A stretch of 62,336 nt of DNA from an uncultured bacterium (GCA_949840775.1 CATKXO010000014.1:1-62336); one strand, 5' to 3'; positions 34,555-43,349 are shown, numbered from the stretch's first letter. Notes: generated from the letters alone by a model not told the origin. Numbers and translations: made by a program.

Positions 34555-35721
34555 ATGAAGGAAAAACTGTATCAGCTGATCCAGGATCAGTCACAGCAGC
34601 TGCTGGATATGGCCGACCGTATTTTCGACAACCCCGAATACGACGGCGAGGAGGTCTTTGCCTCCGGCCTGCTGGAGGACTACCTGGAGGACAACGGCTT
34701 TCAGGTGGAGCGGGGCCTGACCGGCTGGCCCACCGCCTTCCGCGCCGGCTGGAAGCAGGGGGAGGGCGGCCCCAGGATCGGCCTGCTGTGCGAGTACGAC
34801 GCCCTGCGCCAGCTGGGCCACGGCTGCGGACATCACATGCAGGGCCCCTGCATCTGCGGGACCGCCGTGGCCCTGAAGAACGCCGGCTTTGAAAAGCCCT
34901 TTGAGCTGGTGGTCTACGGCACTCCCGCAGAAGAGACCCGGGGGGCTAAGATCACCATGTGGGAGAATGGCTGTTTCCGGGACATCGACGTGGCCCTGAT
35001 GATGCATGGCGGCCCGGACACCTGCGTGGATGAGAAGAGCCTGGCCCTGTCCAACTACACAGTGACCTTCCAGGGCAAGGGGGCCCATGCAGCCCTGGCC
35101 CCCGAGCAGGGCCGCAGTGCCCTGGACGCCCTGCTGCTGGCCTTCAACGCCATGGAGTTCCTGCGGGAGCACGTCCGGGACGACACCCGGATGCACTATA
35201 CCATCAACGAATCCCCCGGCCCCTCCAACGTGGTCCCCGCCCGGGCGGTGGGTTCCTTCTCCCTGCGCAGCTACTCCCGGGAGGTGCTCAACGATGTCTG
35301 CCGCCGCTTTGAGAACATCATCCGGGGGGCCGCCCTCATGACTGACACGGAATATTTCATCTCTAAGGACAAGGATATGGACAACAAGGTCCCCTGCTTC
35401 GCCCTCAACGACGTGATTATGGAAAACGCGTCTGCCTGCGGCGCCCCCGGCATCGCGCCCCCCCGGAAGAAGACGGGCAGCACCGACTTTGGCAACGTGA
35501 CCAACCACATGCCCGGCTGCTGTATCCGGGTGAAGTTTGTCCCGGCGGGGACCTCCAGCCACTCCCAGGCCTATGTGGACGCCGGCAAGAGCGCCGAGGC
35601 CCATGAGGCTGTTCTGGCCGGTGCAAAGGTTCTGGCAGGCACCGCCTTCGACCTGATTCACACAGACGGACTGATGGCAAAGCTGTGGCAGGACTTTGAA
35701 AAGGCAAAAAAGAATGCATAA
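34555..35721 (+). CDS. M20-family amidohydrolase (AbgB-like)
   Basis: 388 residues of the M20 metallopeptidase family. Conserved parts are LLCEYDAL, the metal-site GHGCGHHMQG, YGTPAEE and MMHGGPD. Members hydrolyse N-acyl amino acids, aminobenzoyl-glutamate or dipeptides; the exact substrate is unknown. The ATG at 34555 follows GAAGGAG. It pairs with the YfcC-type transporter and is probably controlled by the divergent LysR protein. Confidence 0.88.
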   Translation: MKEKLYQLIQDQSQQLLDMADRIFDNPEYDGEEVFASGLLEDYLEDNGFQVERGLTGWPTAFRAGWKQGEGGPRIGLLCEYDALRQLGHGCGHHMQGPCICGTAVALKNAGFEKPFELVVYGTPAEETRGAKITMWENGCFRDIDVALMMHGGPDTCVDEKSLALSNYTVTFQGKGAHAALAPEQGRSALDALLLAFNAMEFLREHVRDDTRMHYTINESPGPSNVVPARAVGSFSLRSYSREVLNDVCRRFENIIRGAALMTDTEYFISKDKDMDNKVPCFALNDVIMENASACGAPGIAPPRKKTGSTDFGNVTNHMPGCCIRVKFVPAGTSSHSQAYVDAGKSAEAHEAVLAGAKVLAGTAFDLIHTDGLMAKLWQDFEKAKKNA

Positions 35722-35796
35722 CGGAACAACGCGGCTTCAAAGGAACGTCAGGCTCTGTACCATACCGTTTTGCGGTGTCGAACAAAACAAAGCAGA

Positions 35797-35831
35797 AAAA
35801 TCCCCGTATTCGCAATGAATACGGGGATTTT
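35797..35831 (-). terminator. terminator of tRNA-Leu
   Basis: Minus-strand AAAATCCCCGTATTC pairs perfectly with GAATACGGGGATTTT, followed by TTTTTC. It lies four bases downstream of the tRNA CCA end. Confidence 0.88.
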
Positions 35832-35834
35832 AAA

Positions 35835-35921
35835 TGGTGCGCGAGGCGGGAGTCGAACCCGCACGCCCTTGCGAGCACTGGCACCTGAAGCCAGCGAGTC
35901 TACCAATTCCACCACTCGCGC
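35835..35921 (-). tRNA. tRNA-Leu(CAG), CCA encoded
   Basis: Minus strand: acceptor GCGCGAG/CTCGCGC, D arm with GGTAGAC, anticodon stem CTGGC/GCCAG with loop TTCAGGT (anticodon CAG), a long class II variable arm (TGCTCGCAAGGGCGT) and the T arm GGGTTCGACTCCC. The discriminator is A, and CCA is genomically encoded at 35837-35835. A long variable arm fits leucine. Confidence 0.96.
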
Positions 35922-35948
35922 GTGTGGCACTCGTTCGGCGCAAGAGAG

Positions 35949-35977
35949 ATAATACCATATCCTCCTTCCCCTGTCAA
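35949..35977 (-). promoter_or_regulatory. promoter of tRNA-Leu
   Basis: Minus-strand TTGACA (35977-35972) and TATTAT (35954-35949) are 17 bases apart, 27 bases upstream of the tRNA. Confidence 0.8.
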
Positions 35978-36056
35978 CACTTTTTGCAAAAATTCTCATT
36001 TCTTTTTTTCACAAGCCGGCCCTACAGAAAAACATCTTTTTGCGCACTCCGGACAC

Positions 36057-36086
36057 TTGACACCGGCCTTCCCACCTTGATATACT
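36057..36086 (+). promoter_or_regulatory. promoter of the lar/nickel operon
   Basis: A perfect TTGACA at 36057-36062 and TATACT at 36081-36086 are 18 bases apart, giving a transcript start near 36093 and a leader of about 145 bases. Confidence 0.75.
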
Positions 36087-36092
36087 AAATCG

Positions 36093-36216
36093 GCAGCAAG
36101 AAGCTGCAAAGGGACCAGAAGGTCCCGAACATCCGAAAAATCGTTTCAAATACGCGCCTGGCACAGAAGGCCGGGCGTCTGCCAGAAGGCATACCATACC
36201 GGTGTGTCTTTTTTGT
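36093..36216 (+). promoter_or_regulatory. structured 5' leader of larE, candidate metal-responsive RNA
   Basis: Four consecutive hairpins share a purine-rich AGAA loop: GCAGC-AAGAA-GCTGC (36093-36107), GGGACC-AGAA-GGTCCC (36111-36126), a longer imperfect stem 36152-36178 with loop ACAGAA, and GCC-AGAA-GGC (36181-36190). A weak stem ATACC/GGTGT followed by TC and six T residues (36191-36213) resembles an attenuator terminator just before the ribosome site. I could not match it to a known class such as the NiCo riboswitch. Role as a nickel or cofactor sensor is inference from the genes it precedes. Confidence 0.45.
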
Positions 36217-36238
36217 TTTCCGAAAGGAGGGATCGGCT

Positions 36239-36994
36239 GTGACGCTGGAAACATTTTTCAAGGAGCATTTCCGGACGGCTCTGGCCTTTTCCGGGGGTGT
36301 GGACTCCGCTTATCTGCTGTGGGCGGGTATCCAGGCCGGGGCGGAGGTGCGACCTTATTTTGTAAAAACGCCCTTTCAGCCCCAGTTTGAGCTGGAGGAC
36401 GCCCGCCGGCTGTGTACCCAGCTGGGGGTGGAGCTGACGGTCATCGAATGCGACATTCTATCCAGCGGTACGGTATCCGCCAACCCGCCTGACCGCTGCT
36501 ACCACTGCAAGCGGTTGCTGTTCTCCCTGTTGAAGGAGCGGGCGGCGGCGGACGGCTTTTCCCTGCTGCTGGACGGCACCAACGCCTCGGATGACGGAGG
36601 GGACCGCCCCGGTATGCGGGCGCTTCAGGAGCTGGAGGTCCGCTCCCCCCTGCGGGAGTGCGGCCTGACCAAAGACCGCATCCGGGGGCTGTCCAAGGCG
36701 GCGGGGCTGTTCACCTGGGACAAACCCTCCTACGCCTGTCTTGCCACCCGCGTCCCCGCCGGGAGAGCGATCACCCGGACGGACCTGGAGAAGGTGGAGC
36801 GGGGGGAGGCAGCCCTGTCCAGGCTGGGCTTTGCGGACTTCCGTCTGCGGCTCACTCCCGGAGGGGCCAAGCTCCAGGTACTGGAGGGCCAACTCCCCCT
36901 GGCACTGGAGCGGCGAAGGGACATTTTATCCGCCCTGACATTGGATTTTCCAGAAATCACCCTGGACCTGAACCCCAGGGTCCCCATCGACTGA
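36239..36994 (+). CDS. larE: nickel-pincer cofactor sulfur-insertion enzyme LarE
   Basis: 251 residues of the PP-loop pyrophosphatase family, with SGGVDS at 18-23. LarE adenylates the pyridinium dicarboxylate mononucleotide and converts its carboxylates to thiocarboxylates. Three cysteines are visible: Cys87 and Cys90 in RCYHCK, and Cys167 in SYACLATR. In the L. plantarum enzyme the equivalent of Cys167 is sacrificed; three-cysteine homologues are reported to hold a 4Fe-4S cluster and act catalytically, so this is probably the cluster type. The start is GTG 36239, 8 bases after AAAGGAGG. A gap of 10 bases leads to larB. Confidence 0.93.
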   Translation: MTLETFFKEHFRTALAFSGGVDSAYLLWAGIQAGAEVRPYFVKTPFQPQFELEDARRLCTQLGVELTVIECDILSSGTVSANPPDRCYHCKRLLFSLLKERAAADGFSLLLDGTNASDDGGDRPGMRALQELEVRSPLRECGLTKDRIRGLSKAAGLFTWDKPSYACLATRVPAGRAITRTDLEKVERGEAALSRLGFADFRLRLTPGGAKLQVLEGQLPLALERRRDILSALTLDFPEITLDLNPRVPID

Positions 36995-37004
36995 GGAGGT
37001 AGTT

Positions 37005-37763
37005 ATGGACAACCGGCACGACATCTTACAGCTGCTCCGCCAGGTGGCGGAGGGGGCCGTCCCCCCGGAGGAGGCCCTGATCCAACTGAAAACCGCCCCC
37101 TTTGAGGACCTGGGCTATGCCAAGGTGGACCTTCACCGCTCCGTCCGCCAGGGGGCGGCGGAGGTCATCTACGGGGCGGGCAAGACCCCGGAGCAGATCG
37201 CCGGCATCGCCGGAGCCATGGGGGAGCGGGGGTGCCAAAACATCCTCATCACCCGCCTGTCCCCGGAGGCGGCGGAGCTGGTGGGGAAGTCCGTCCCCCT
37301 GGACTACCACCCCATCCCCAAGGCCGCCATCGCCTTTCCGGGAGAGCGGAGGGAGCTGGGCCGCATTGTGGTGGCCACCGGGGGCACCAGCGACATGCCC
37401 GTGGCCGAGGAGGCCGCCCTCACCGCTGAGGTGCTGGGCAACCGGGTCACCCGGCTGTACGACGTGGGGGTGTCGGGCCTGCACCGGCTGCTGGCCAACC
37501 TGGAGCCCCTGATGAGCGCCCGGTGTGTGGTGGCCGTGGCCGGTATGGAGGGGGCGCTGGCCTCCGTCATTGGCGGGCTGGTGGACTGTCCGGTGGTGGC
37601 CGTCCCTACCAGTGTGGGCTACGGGGCCAACTTCGGCGGGCTGTCCGCCCTTCTGGCTATGCTCAACTCCTGTGCCTCCGGGTGCAGCGTGGTCAACATC
37701 GACAACGGCTTTGGGGCCGGGTATCTGGCCAGCATGATCAATCAGATGGAGGGAATTTCATGA
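37005..37763 (+). CDS. larB: nickel-pincer cofactor carboxylase LarB
   Basis: 252 residues. A short N-terminal helical part (about 1-80) precedes a PurE-like domain with VATGGTSDMPVAEEAALTAE at about 125-144 and AGMEGALASVIGGLVDCPVV further on. LarB carboxylates nicotinic acid adenine dinucleotide and releases AMP, the first step of nickel-pincer nucleotide synthesis. The ATG at 37005 follows GAGGAGG. It overlaps larC by 4 bases (ATGA). Confidence 0.94.
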   Translation: MDNRHDILQLLRQVAEGAVPPEEALIQLKTAPFEDLGYAKVDLHRSVRQGAAEVIYGAGKTPEQIAGIAGAMGERGCQNILITRLSPEAAELVGKSVPLDYHPIPKAAIAFPGERRELGRIVVATGGTSDMPVAEEAALTAEVLGNRVTRLYDVGVSGLHRLLANLEPLMSARCVVAVAGMEGALASVIGGLVDCPVVAVPTSVGYGANFGGLSALLAMLNSCASGCSVVNIDNGFGAGYLASMINQMEGIS

Positions 37764-38992
37764 AGACACTTTACCTGGAATGCAAAATGGGAGCGGCGGG
37801 GGACATGCTCATGGCCGCCCTGTACGAGCTGCTCAGCGGGGAGCAGAAAAAAAACTTTCTGGACACCATGAACGGCTTGGGCCTGCCTGGGGTGGAGGTG
37901 ACCCCCACAGCTGCCAGAACCGGCGGCATTGCGGGTACCCACATGAAGGTGACCGTCCACGGCCATGAGGAACACGAGCATCACCACGAGCATGGTCACG
38001 ACCACCATCATCACGACCACGGTGAGCACCACCATCACCACCACGCCACGCCGGGGCACATCGGGGCAATCATCGACGGGCTGTCCCTGCCCAGGGAGGT
38101 GAAGGAGAAGGCCCGGAAGGTCTATAACGCCATCGCCCAGGCTGAGGCCAGGGCCCACGGCTGCGAGGTGGGGGACGTTCACTTCCATGAGGTGGGGGCC
38201 CTGGACGCGGTGGCCGACGTGGTGGGGGTGTGCTATGCCCTGCACCTGCTGTCCCCCGACATGGTTGCCGCCTCTCCCGTCCATGTGGGCAGCGGGACGG
38301 TCAAATGTGCCCACGGCGTTATGCCCGTCCCCGCCCCCGCCACCGCTGAGCTGCTGCTGGGCATCCCCACCTACGGCGGAGAGGTCCAGGGGGAGCTGTG
38401 CACCCCCACCGGAGCCGCCCTGCTGAAAACCTTTGTCCAGTCCTTCGGCCCCATGTCGGCAATGGAGACGGAACGAATCGGCTACGGCCTGGGGACCAGG
38501 GAGTTTGAACAGGCCAACTGCGTCCGGGCCTTCTGGGGGGAGGAGAATCGCCGGGAGTCGGACAACATCGTAGAACTGGTGTGCAACATTGACGACATGA
38601 CCCCCGAGGCCCTGGCCTTTGCCTGCCGGCGGCTGCTGGAGGCGGGGGCGCTGGACGTGTACACCACCCCCGGCACCATGAAGAAGGGGCGGCCCGGCTG
38701 GGTGCTGACGGTGCTGTGCAGTCCCGCCTGGCAGGCCCCCATCGTCCAGCAGATTTTTGCCCACACCACCACCAACGGCCTGCGCGCCCGCCTGTCGGAA
38801 AAGCTGTACCTGGCCCCCAGGATGGAGACCGTTCAAACCCAGTGGGGCCCGGTGCGGGTGAAGGTGGCTGAGGGCTTCGGCGCCACCCACGCCAAGCCGG
38901 AGTTTGAGGATGTGGCCGCCCTGGCCCAGGAACACGGTCAGCCCTATCAGACGGTGTTTGAGGACGCTTTGAGGCAGATTGAGACCATGTAG
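37760..38992 (+). CDS. larC: nickel-pincer cofactor nickel insertase LarC, single-frame
   Basis: 410 residues. LarC is the CTP-dependent cyclometallase that inserts nickel. The N-terminus YLECKMGAAGDMLMAAL and the GDVHFHEVGALDAVADVVG segment are typical. A histidine-rich tract spans about residues 68-95 (many HH and HxH, plus Asp and Glu) and may store or deliver nickel. In L. plantarum larC needs a programmed frameshift (larC1/larC2); here it is one uninterrupted frame. Its stop codon is the first TAG of a palindromic repeat. Confidence 0.94.
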   Translation: MKTLYLECKMGAAGDMLMAALYELLSGEQKKNFLDTMNGLGLPGVEVTPTAARTGGIAGTHMKVTVHGHEEHEHHHEHGHDHHHHDHGEHHHHHHATPGHIGAIIDGLSLPREVKEKARKVYNAIAQAEARAHGCEVGDVHFHEVGALDAVADVVGVCYALHLLSPDMVAASPVHVGSGTVKCAHGVMPVPAPATAELLLGIPTYGGEVQGELCTPTGAALLKTFVQSFGPMSAMETERIGYGLGTREFEQANCVRAFWGEENRRESDNIVELVCNIDDMTPEALAFACRRLLEAGALDVYTTPGTMKKGRPGWVLTVLCSPAWQAPIVQQIFAHTTTNGLRARLSEKLYLAPRMETVQTQWGPVRVKVAEGFGATHAKPEFEDVAALAQEHGQPYQTVFEDALRQIETM

Positions 38993-39056
38993 GGGCGCAT
39001 ATAATGCGTCCGCCTGGTTTCCAGCCATTGCGGGCGGATGATATCCGCCCCTATAC
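38989..39056. repeat. palindromic intergenic repeat, copy 6
   Basis: GTAGGGGCGCATATAATGCG at the left and GGCGGATGATATCCGCCCCTA at the right. It supplies the larC stop codon and ends 17 bases before the binding-protein gene. Confidence 0.85.
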
Positions 39057-39072
39057 AACAAGGAGGTCCCTA

Positions 39073-40650
39073 ATGAAAAAGACCATATTCCGCCTGTTTT
39101 CCGCCCTCTTAGCCTTTACCCTCCTGGCCGGGTGCCGGGCCGTCCCTCCAGCGGAGGCCTCCCAGGACAAAAACAGCGTCACCGTGGTCATGCCCCCCAC
39201 CTCCGAGCCCGAGGCCGGCTTCGACCCCATCCACGGCTGGGGGGCGGGGGAGCACGTCCACGAGCCCCTGATTCAGTCCACCCTGACGGTGACCAACCCC
39301 GACCTGACCATCGGCTATGACCTGGCCACCGGCATGGAGGCCGGCGAAGACGGCCTGACCTGGACCGTGACGATTCGGGAGGGCGTGAAATTTACCGATG
39401 GCACCGATCTGACCGCCACCGACGTGGCTTTCACCTACAACGCCGCCCGGGATGCCAGCTCCGTCACCGACCTAACCATGCTGGACTACGCGGAGGCCGT
39501 GGACGACACCACAGTGGTCTTTCACCTGACCCGGCCCTTCTCCATCTGGCCCTACACCATGGCCACCCTGGGCATCGTTCCAGAGGATACCTACGACCCG
39601 GCCACTTATGGGAGCAGTCCCATCGGTTCCGGGCGGTACAAGCTGCGGCAGTGGGACCGGGGCCAGCAGGTCATTTTGGAGTACAACACCGATTACTACG
39701 GGGACCTTCCCCGGATGGAGCAGGTGACCATCCTGTTTATGGAGGAGGACGCCGCCTTTCTGGCCGTCCAGGCGGGCCAGGCCGACCTGGCTTACACCTC
39801 TGCCCCCTACGCGGACCAGACGGTGGACGGCTTTTCCCTGCTGTCCGTGAAAACAGTGGACAACCGGGGGATCAATCTGCCCACTAATGTTACTTCGTTC
39901 TCCGCCGTCCGGAGCGGCAATGTGTTCATCGGCGACAGTAGAATGGTCCGTCAGGCTATCAACCTGGGGATTGACCGGCAGGCTATGATTGACAATGTGC
40001 TCAACGGCTGGGGAACCCCCGCCTACAGCGTCTGCGACGGCCTGCCCTGGTACAGCTCCGTCAATGAGGTGGAGTGTGACCGGGAGAAGGCCGCCGCGTT
40101 GCTGGACGCGGCGGGCTGGCTTCCCGGTGCCGGCGGTATCCGGGAAAAGGAGGGCATCCAAGCTCAGCTCACCATCCACTACACTGCCGGGGATTCGGTG
40201 CGCCAGGGGTTGGCCGCCGAGCTGGCAAACCAACTGGGGGAACTGGGCATAAAAGCGAATATCAAGGGCGTAGGCTGGGACACCGCCTATGACGACGCCC
40301 TGTCCAACCCCCTGGTCTGGGGCTGGGGGGCCCACACCCCCATGGAGCTGTACAACATCTACCACACCGCCCCCGGCTCCGACAGCGCCCAATACTCCCC
40401 CTACTCCAATACAAAAGTGGATGAACTCATGGACGCGGCCCTGGCCTGTACCGATCTGGAGAAATCTTATGCCCTGTGGCAGCAGGCCCAAGAGGAGATT
40501 GCCAACGATGTGCCCTGGGTGTGGCTGGTGAACGCGGATCACCTGTACTGGGTGCGGAACGGCCTCCAGGTGGCCCAGCAGAAGGTCCACCCCCACGGCC
40601 ACGGGTGGTCCATTGTCAACAACGTGGATCAATGGGAGTGGAATTCGTAG
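39073..40650 (+). CDS. nickel/peptide ABC transporter substrate-binding lipoprotein (NikA-like)
   Basis: 525 residues. The lipoprotein signal ends at LLAGC (Cys21). The rest is a family-5 extracellular binding protein (YDLATGMEAGEDGLTWTVTI, FTDGTDLTATDVAFTYN, INLGIDRQAMIDNVLNG). Family 5 proteins bind peptides, nickel or nickel chelates. Its place behind larEBC and ahead of NikBCDE-like genes points to nickel (inference). The ATG at 39073 follows AAGGAGG; the frame continues up to 39004 only through a palindromic repeat. The stop codon is again formed by a palindrome. Confidence 0.88.
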   Translation: MKKTIFRLFSALLAFTLLAGCRAVPPAEASQDKNSVTVVMPPTSEPEAGFDPIHGWGAGEHVHEPLIQSTLTVTNPDLTIGYDLATGMEAGEDGLTWTVTIREGVKFTDGTDLTATDVAFTYNAARDASSVTDLTMLDYAEAVDDTTVVFHLTRPFSIWPYTMATLGIVPEDTYDPATYGSSPIGSGRYKLRQWDRGQQVILEYNTDYYGDLPRMEQVTILFMEEDAAFLAVQAGQADLAYTSAPYADQTVDGFSLLSVKTVDNRGINLPTNVTSFSAVRSGNVFIGDSRMVRQAINLGIDRQAMIDNVLNGWGTPAYSVCDGLPWYSSVNEVECDREKAAALLDAAGWLPGAGGIREKEGIQAQLTIHYTAGDSVRQGLAAELANQLGELGIKANIKGVGWDTAYDDALSNPLVWGWGAHTPMELYNIYHTAPGSDSAQYSPYSNTKVDELMDAALACTDLEKSYALWQQAQEEIANDVPWVWLVNADHLYWVRNGLQVAQQKVHPHGHGWSIVNNVDQWEWNS

Positions 40651-40673
40651 GGGCGGATATTATCCGCCCCTAC
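40647..40673. repeat. palindromic intergenic repeat, copy 7 (minimal 27-base form)
   Basis: A single perfect palindrome, GTAGGGGCGGAT with its complement ATCCGCCCCTAC around ATT. It supplies the stop codon of the binding-protein gene. Confidence 0.88.
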
Positions 40674-40697
40674 ATAGCGGGTCAAGGAGGTTGTTCC

Positions 40698-41684
40698 ATG
40701 CTTCACCGTTTACAATTCACCGCCAAAAAATTAGTCCGCATGGCCCTCCTCCTGCTGGGGGTGAGCCTGACGGCCTTTCTGCTCATGGACGCCTCCCCCC
40801 TGGACCCCCTCCAGACCAATGTGGGCCAGGCGGCCCTGGGGGCCATGAGCCCGGACCAGGTGGCCAAGCTGGAGGACTACTGGGGGGTCAACACTCCGGC
40901 GGCGGAGCGGTATCTGGGCTGGCTGTCCTCCGCCCTCCGGGGGGACTTGGGCACCTCCCTGCTCTACCGCCGGCCGGTGCTGGAGGTGGTCGGCCAGCGG
41001 CTGGGCAGCTCCCTGTGGCTGCTGCTCTTCGCCTGGGCGGCCTCCGGGGCGCTGGGGCTGGCCTTCGGGCTGATCGCCGGGACCCATCGCGGCCGGTGGC
41101 CCGACCGGCTGATTCGGGGCTTCTGCCTCACCCTCTCCAGCACCCCCTCCTTCTGGCTGGCCCTGCTGCTGCTCATGGTCTTTGCCGTGTGGCTGGAGGT
41201 GCTGCCCATCGGCCTCTCCGTCCCCATCGGGGCGGCGGCGGAGTCGGTCACCCTGGCCCAGCGGCTGCGCCACGCCCTTCTGCCCGCCCTCACCCTGTCC
41301 GTCACCGGCCTGTCCAACATCGCCCTCCACACCCGGGAGAAGGTGGCAGACGTGCTGGACAGCGACTATATCCTCTTCGCCCGGGCCCGTGGGGAGGGGC
41401 ACATCCTCCGCCGCCATGTGCTGCGCAACGTGGCCCTGCCCGCCCTCACCCTGCAATTTGCCTCCATCGGGGAGATCATCGGCGGCTCGGTGCTGGTGGA
41501 GCAGGTCTTCTCCTACCCCGGCCTGGGCCAGGCGGCGGTGTCCGCCGGGCTGGGGGGCGACATGCCCCTGCTGCTGGGCATCACCGTGGCCACCGCCGCC
41601 CTGGTTTTCGGGGGCAATCTGGCCGCCGACCTGCTCTACGGGGTCATCGATCCCCGCATCCGAAGGGGGGCGGCCAGAACATGA
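40698..41684 (+). CDS. nickel/peptide ABC permease, NikB type
   Basis: 328 residues with about six membrane helices. Family parts are the N-terminal RMALLLLGVSLTAFLLMDAS and the EAA-like RARGEGHILRRHVLRNVALP. It forms the channel with the NikC-type partner. The ATG at 40698 follows AAGGAGG; the frame extends up to 40476 inside the preceding gene. Its stop overlaps the next start (ACATGA). Confidence 0.9.
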   Translation: MLHRLQFTAKKLVRMALLLLGVSLTAFLLMDASPLDPLQTNVGQAALGAMSPDQVAKLEDYWGVNTPAAERYLGWLSSALRGDLGTSLLYRRPVLEVVGQRLGSSLWLLLFAWAASGALGLAFGLIAGTHRGRWPDRLIRGFCLTLSSTPSFWLALLLLMVFAVWLEVLPIGLSVPIGAAAESVTLAQRLRHALLPALTLSVTGLSNIALHTREKVADVLDSDYILFARARGEGHILRRHVLRNVALPALTLQFASIGEIIGGSVLVEQVFSYPGLGQAAVSAGLGGDMPLLLGITVATAALVFGGNLAADLLYGVIDPRIRRGAART

Positions 41685-42502
41685 GAGGAAACCGCCGGAA
41701 AACCACCCTGCTCCTGCTGATTTTTGCCGCCGGGGTGCTGTGCGCCCTGTCCCTGACCGGAGAACTGCTGGCCGAAACGGCCTCCGCCGCCGACTTCTCC
41801 CGGAAAAACCTCCCCCCCTGCCCGGCCTGCCCCTTCGGCACCGACTGGATGGGCCGGGACATGCTGGCCCGTACCCTGGCCGGGCTGTCCCTGTCCCTCC
41901 GGGTGGGGGCCCTCACCGCCGCCGCCAGCGGAGCGGTTGCCCTGGTACTGGGGACGGCGGCAGCCGCCCTGGGGGGATGGGCGGACGCTCTGATCTCCTG
42001 GGTCATCGACCTGGTGATGGGGGTCCCCCACATCCTGCTCATCATCCTCATCTCCCTGGCCTGCGGCCGGGGATTCTGGGGGGTGACGGCCGGGGTGGCA
42101 CTCACCCACTGGACCTCCCTGGCCCGGCTGGTGAGGGGGGAGGTCCTCCAGCTGAAGGAGACTCCCTGGCTCCGGATGTCCCGGCGGCTGGGGGTATCCC
42201 GGAGCGCGCTTCTCCGAAACCACCTGCTTCCCCACCTGCTTCCCCAGTTTCTGACGGGGGTGATCCTCCAGTTCCCCCACGCCATTCTCCACGAGGCCAG
42301 CGTCACCTTTCTGGGCTTCGGCCTGCCTCCGGAACAGCCCGCCACCGGCATAATCCTGGAGGAGAGCATGGCCTATCTCACCACCGGCCGGTGGTGGCTG
42401 GCCCTGTTTCCAGGGCTGTCACTGGTGCTGCTGGTGGTGCTCTTTGCCCTGATCGGGGAGCGGCTGCGCCTGCTCCTCTCCCCCGCTGCCGCCCAGGAAT
42501 AG
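41681..42502 (+). CDS. nickel/peptide ABC permease, NikC type
   Basis: 273 residues with about six membrane helices, FGTDWMGRDMLARTLAG near 50-66 (the NikC/DppC signature) and the EAA-like LRMSRRLGVSRSALLRNHLLP. The start ATG lies in the NikB stop. The short N-terminus is usual for NikC. It ends 8 bases before the first ATPase gene. Confidence 0.9.
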   Translation: MRGNRRKTTLLLLIFAAGVLCALSLTGELLAETASAADFSRKNLPPCPACPFGTDWMGRDMLARTLAGLSLSLRVGALTAAASGAVALVLGTAAAALGGWADALISWVIDLVMGVPHILLIILISLACGRGFWGVTAGVALTHWTSLARLVRGEVLQLKETPWLRMSRRLGVSRSALLRNHLLPHLLPQFLTGVILQFPHAILHEASVTFLGFGLPPEQPATGIILEESMAYLTTGRWWLALFPGLSLVLLVVLFALIGERLRLLLSPAAAQE

Positions 42503-42510
42503 GAGGGACC

Positions 42511-43284
42511 ATGGAATCAATTTTGACCGTTGAACAACTGTCTGTCTCCTTTACCCGCTACAGCCGCGGTCTGGCCCGGACGGAGCTGTCCGCCGTCCGG
42601 GACCTGTCCCTGACGGTAGAGCCGGGCCGGGTGACAGCCCTGGTGGGGGAGAGCGGCTCAGGCAAGAGTCTGCTGGCCCACGCCATCCTTCACCTTCTGC
42701 CGCGAAACGCCCAGGTGTCGGGAACACTCCTCTATGACGGCGCCCCCCTCACCCGTGACCGGGCGGAGACCCTCCGGGGCCGGGAGATTGCCCTCATCCC
42801 CCAGGGGGTGACCTGGCTGGACCCCATGATGAAGGTGGGCCCCCAGGTGCGCCGGGGGAGGGTGGACGCCGCTTCCCGCGCCCGCTGCCGGGAAGTACTG
42901 GACCGCTACGGCCTGGGGCCCCAGGTGGAGGAGCTTTACCCCTTTGAGCTGTCCGGGGGGATGGCCCGGCGGGTGCTCATCGCCTGCGCCGTGATGGAGC
43001 GGCCCCGGCTCATTGTGGCCGACGAGCCCACCCCCGGCCTGGATGTCCGGACCGCCAAACGGATATTGGGCCACTTCCGGGAGCTGGCGGAGGAGGGGGC
43101 GGGCGTGCTGTTTATCACCCACGACCTGGAGCTGGCCCTCACCGTGGCCCACAAGCTGGTGGTCCTCTATGAGGGGCAGACGGTGGAGGAACTCTCCCCC
43201 ACCCGCTTCCGGGCCGGGGAGGGGCTGGCCCACCCCTACACCCGGGCCCTGTGGCACGCCATTCCGGAGAACAATTTTTTGTAG
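42511..43284 (+). CDS. nickel/peptide ABC ATPase, NikD type
   Basis: 257 residues. Walker A GESGSGKS is at 46-53, the signature LSGGMARRVLIA and Walker B LIVADEPT follow, and a C-terminal HPYTRALW motif marks the OppD/NikD family. The ATG at 42511 has GGAGGG 6 bases upstream. Its stop codon is the TAG of a palindromic repeat that separates it from the second ATPase. Confidence 0.91.
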   Translation: MESILTVEQLSVSFTRYSRGLARTELSAVRDLSLTVEPGRVTALVGESGSGKSLLAHAILHLLPRNAQVSGTLLYDGAPLTRDRAETLRGREIALIPQGVTWLDPMMKVGPQVRRGRVDAASRARCREVLDRYGLGPQVEELYPFELSGGMARRVLIACAVMERPRLIVADEPTPGLDVRTAKRILGHFRELAEEGAGVLFITHDLELALTVAHKLVVLYEGQTVEELSPTRFRAGEGLAHPYTRALWHAIPENNFL

Positions 43285-43349
43285 GGGCGGCCTTTGGCCG
43301 CCCGCCGTAATAGGATAGGTCCGCTCGGGCGGCCAAAGGCCGCTCCTAC
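43281..43349. repeat. palindromic intergenic repeat, copy 8
   Basis: GTAGGGGCGGCCTTTGGCCG at the left and CGGCCAAAGGCCGCTCCTAC at the right. It supplies the stop codon of the NikD-type gene. Confidence 0.88.

Noticed and set aside
36093-36216. NiCo (czcD) riboswitch before larE
   Set aside because: The conserved purine blocks and four-way junction I remember for this class are not visible; kept only as an unassigned leader.
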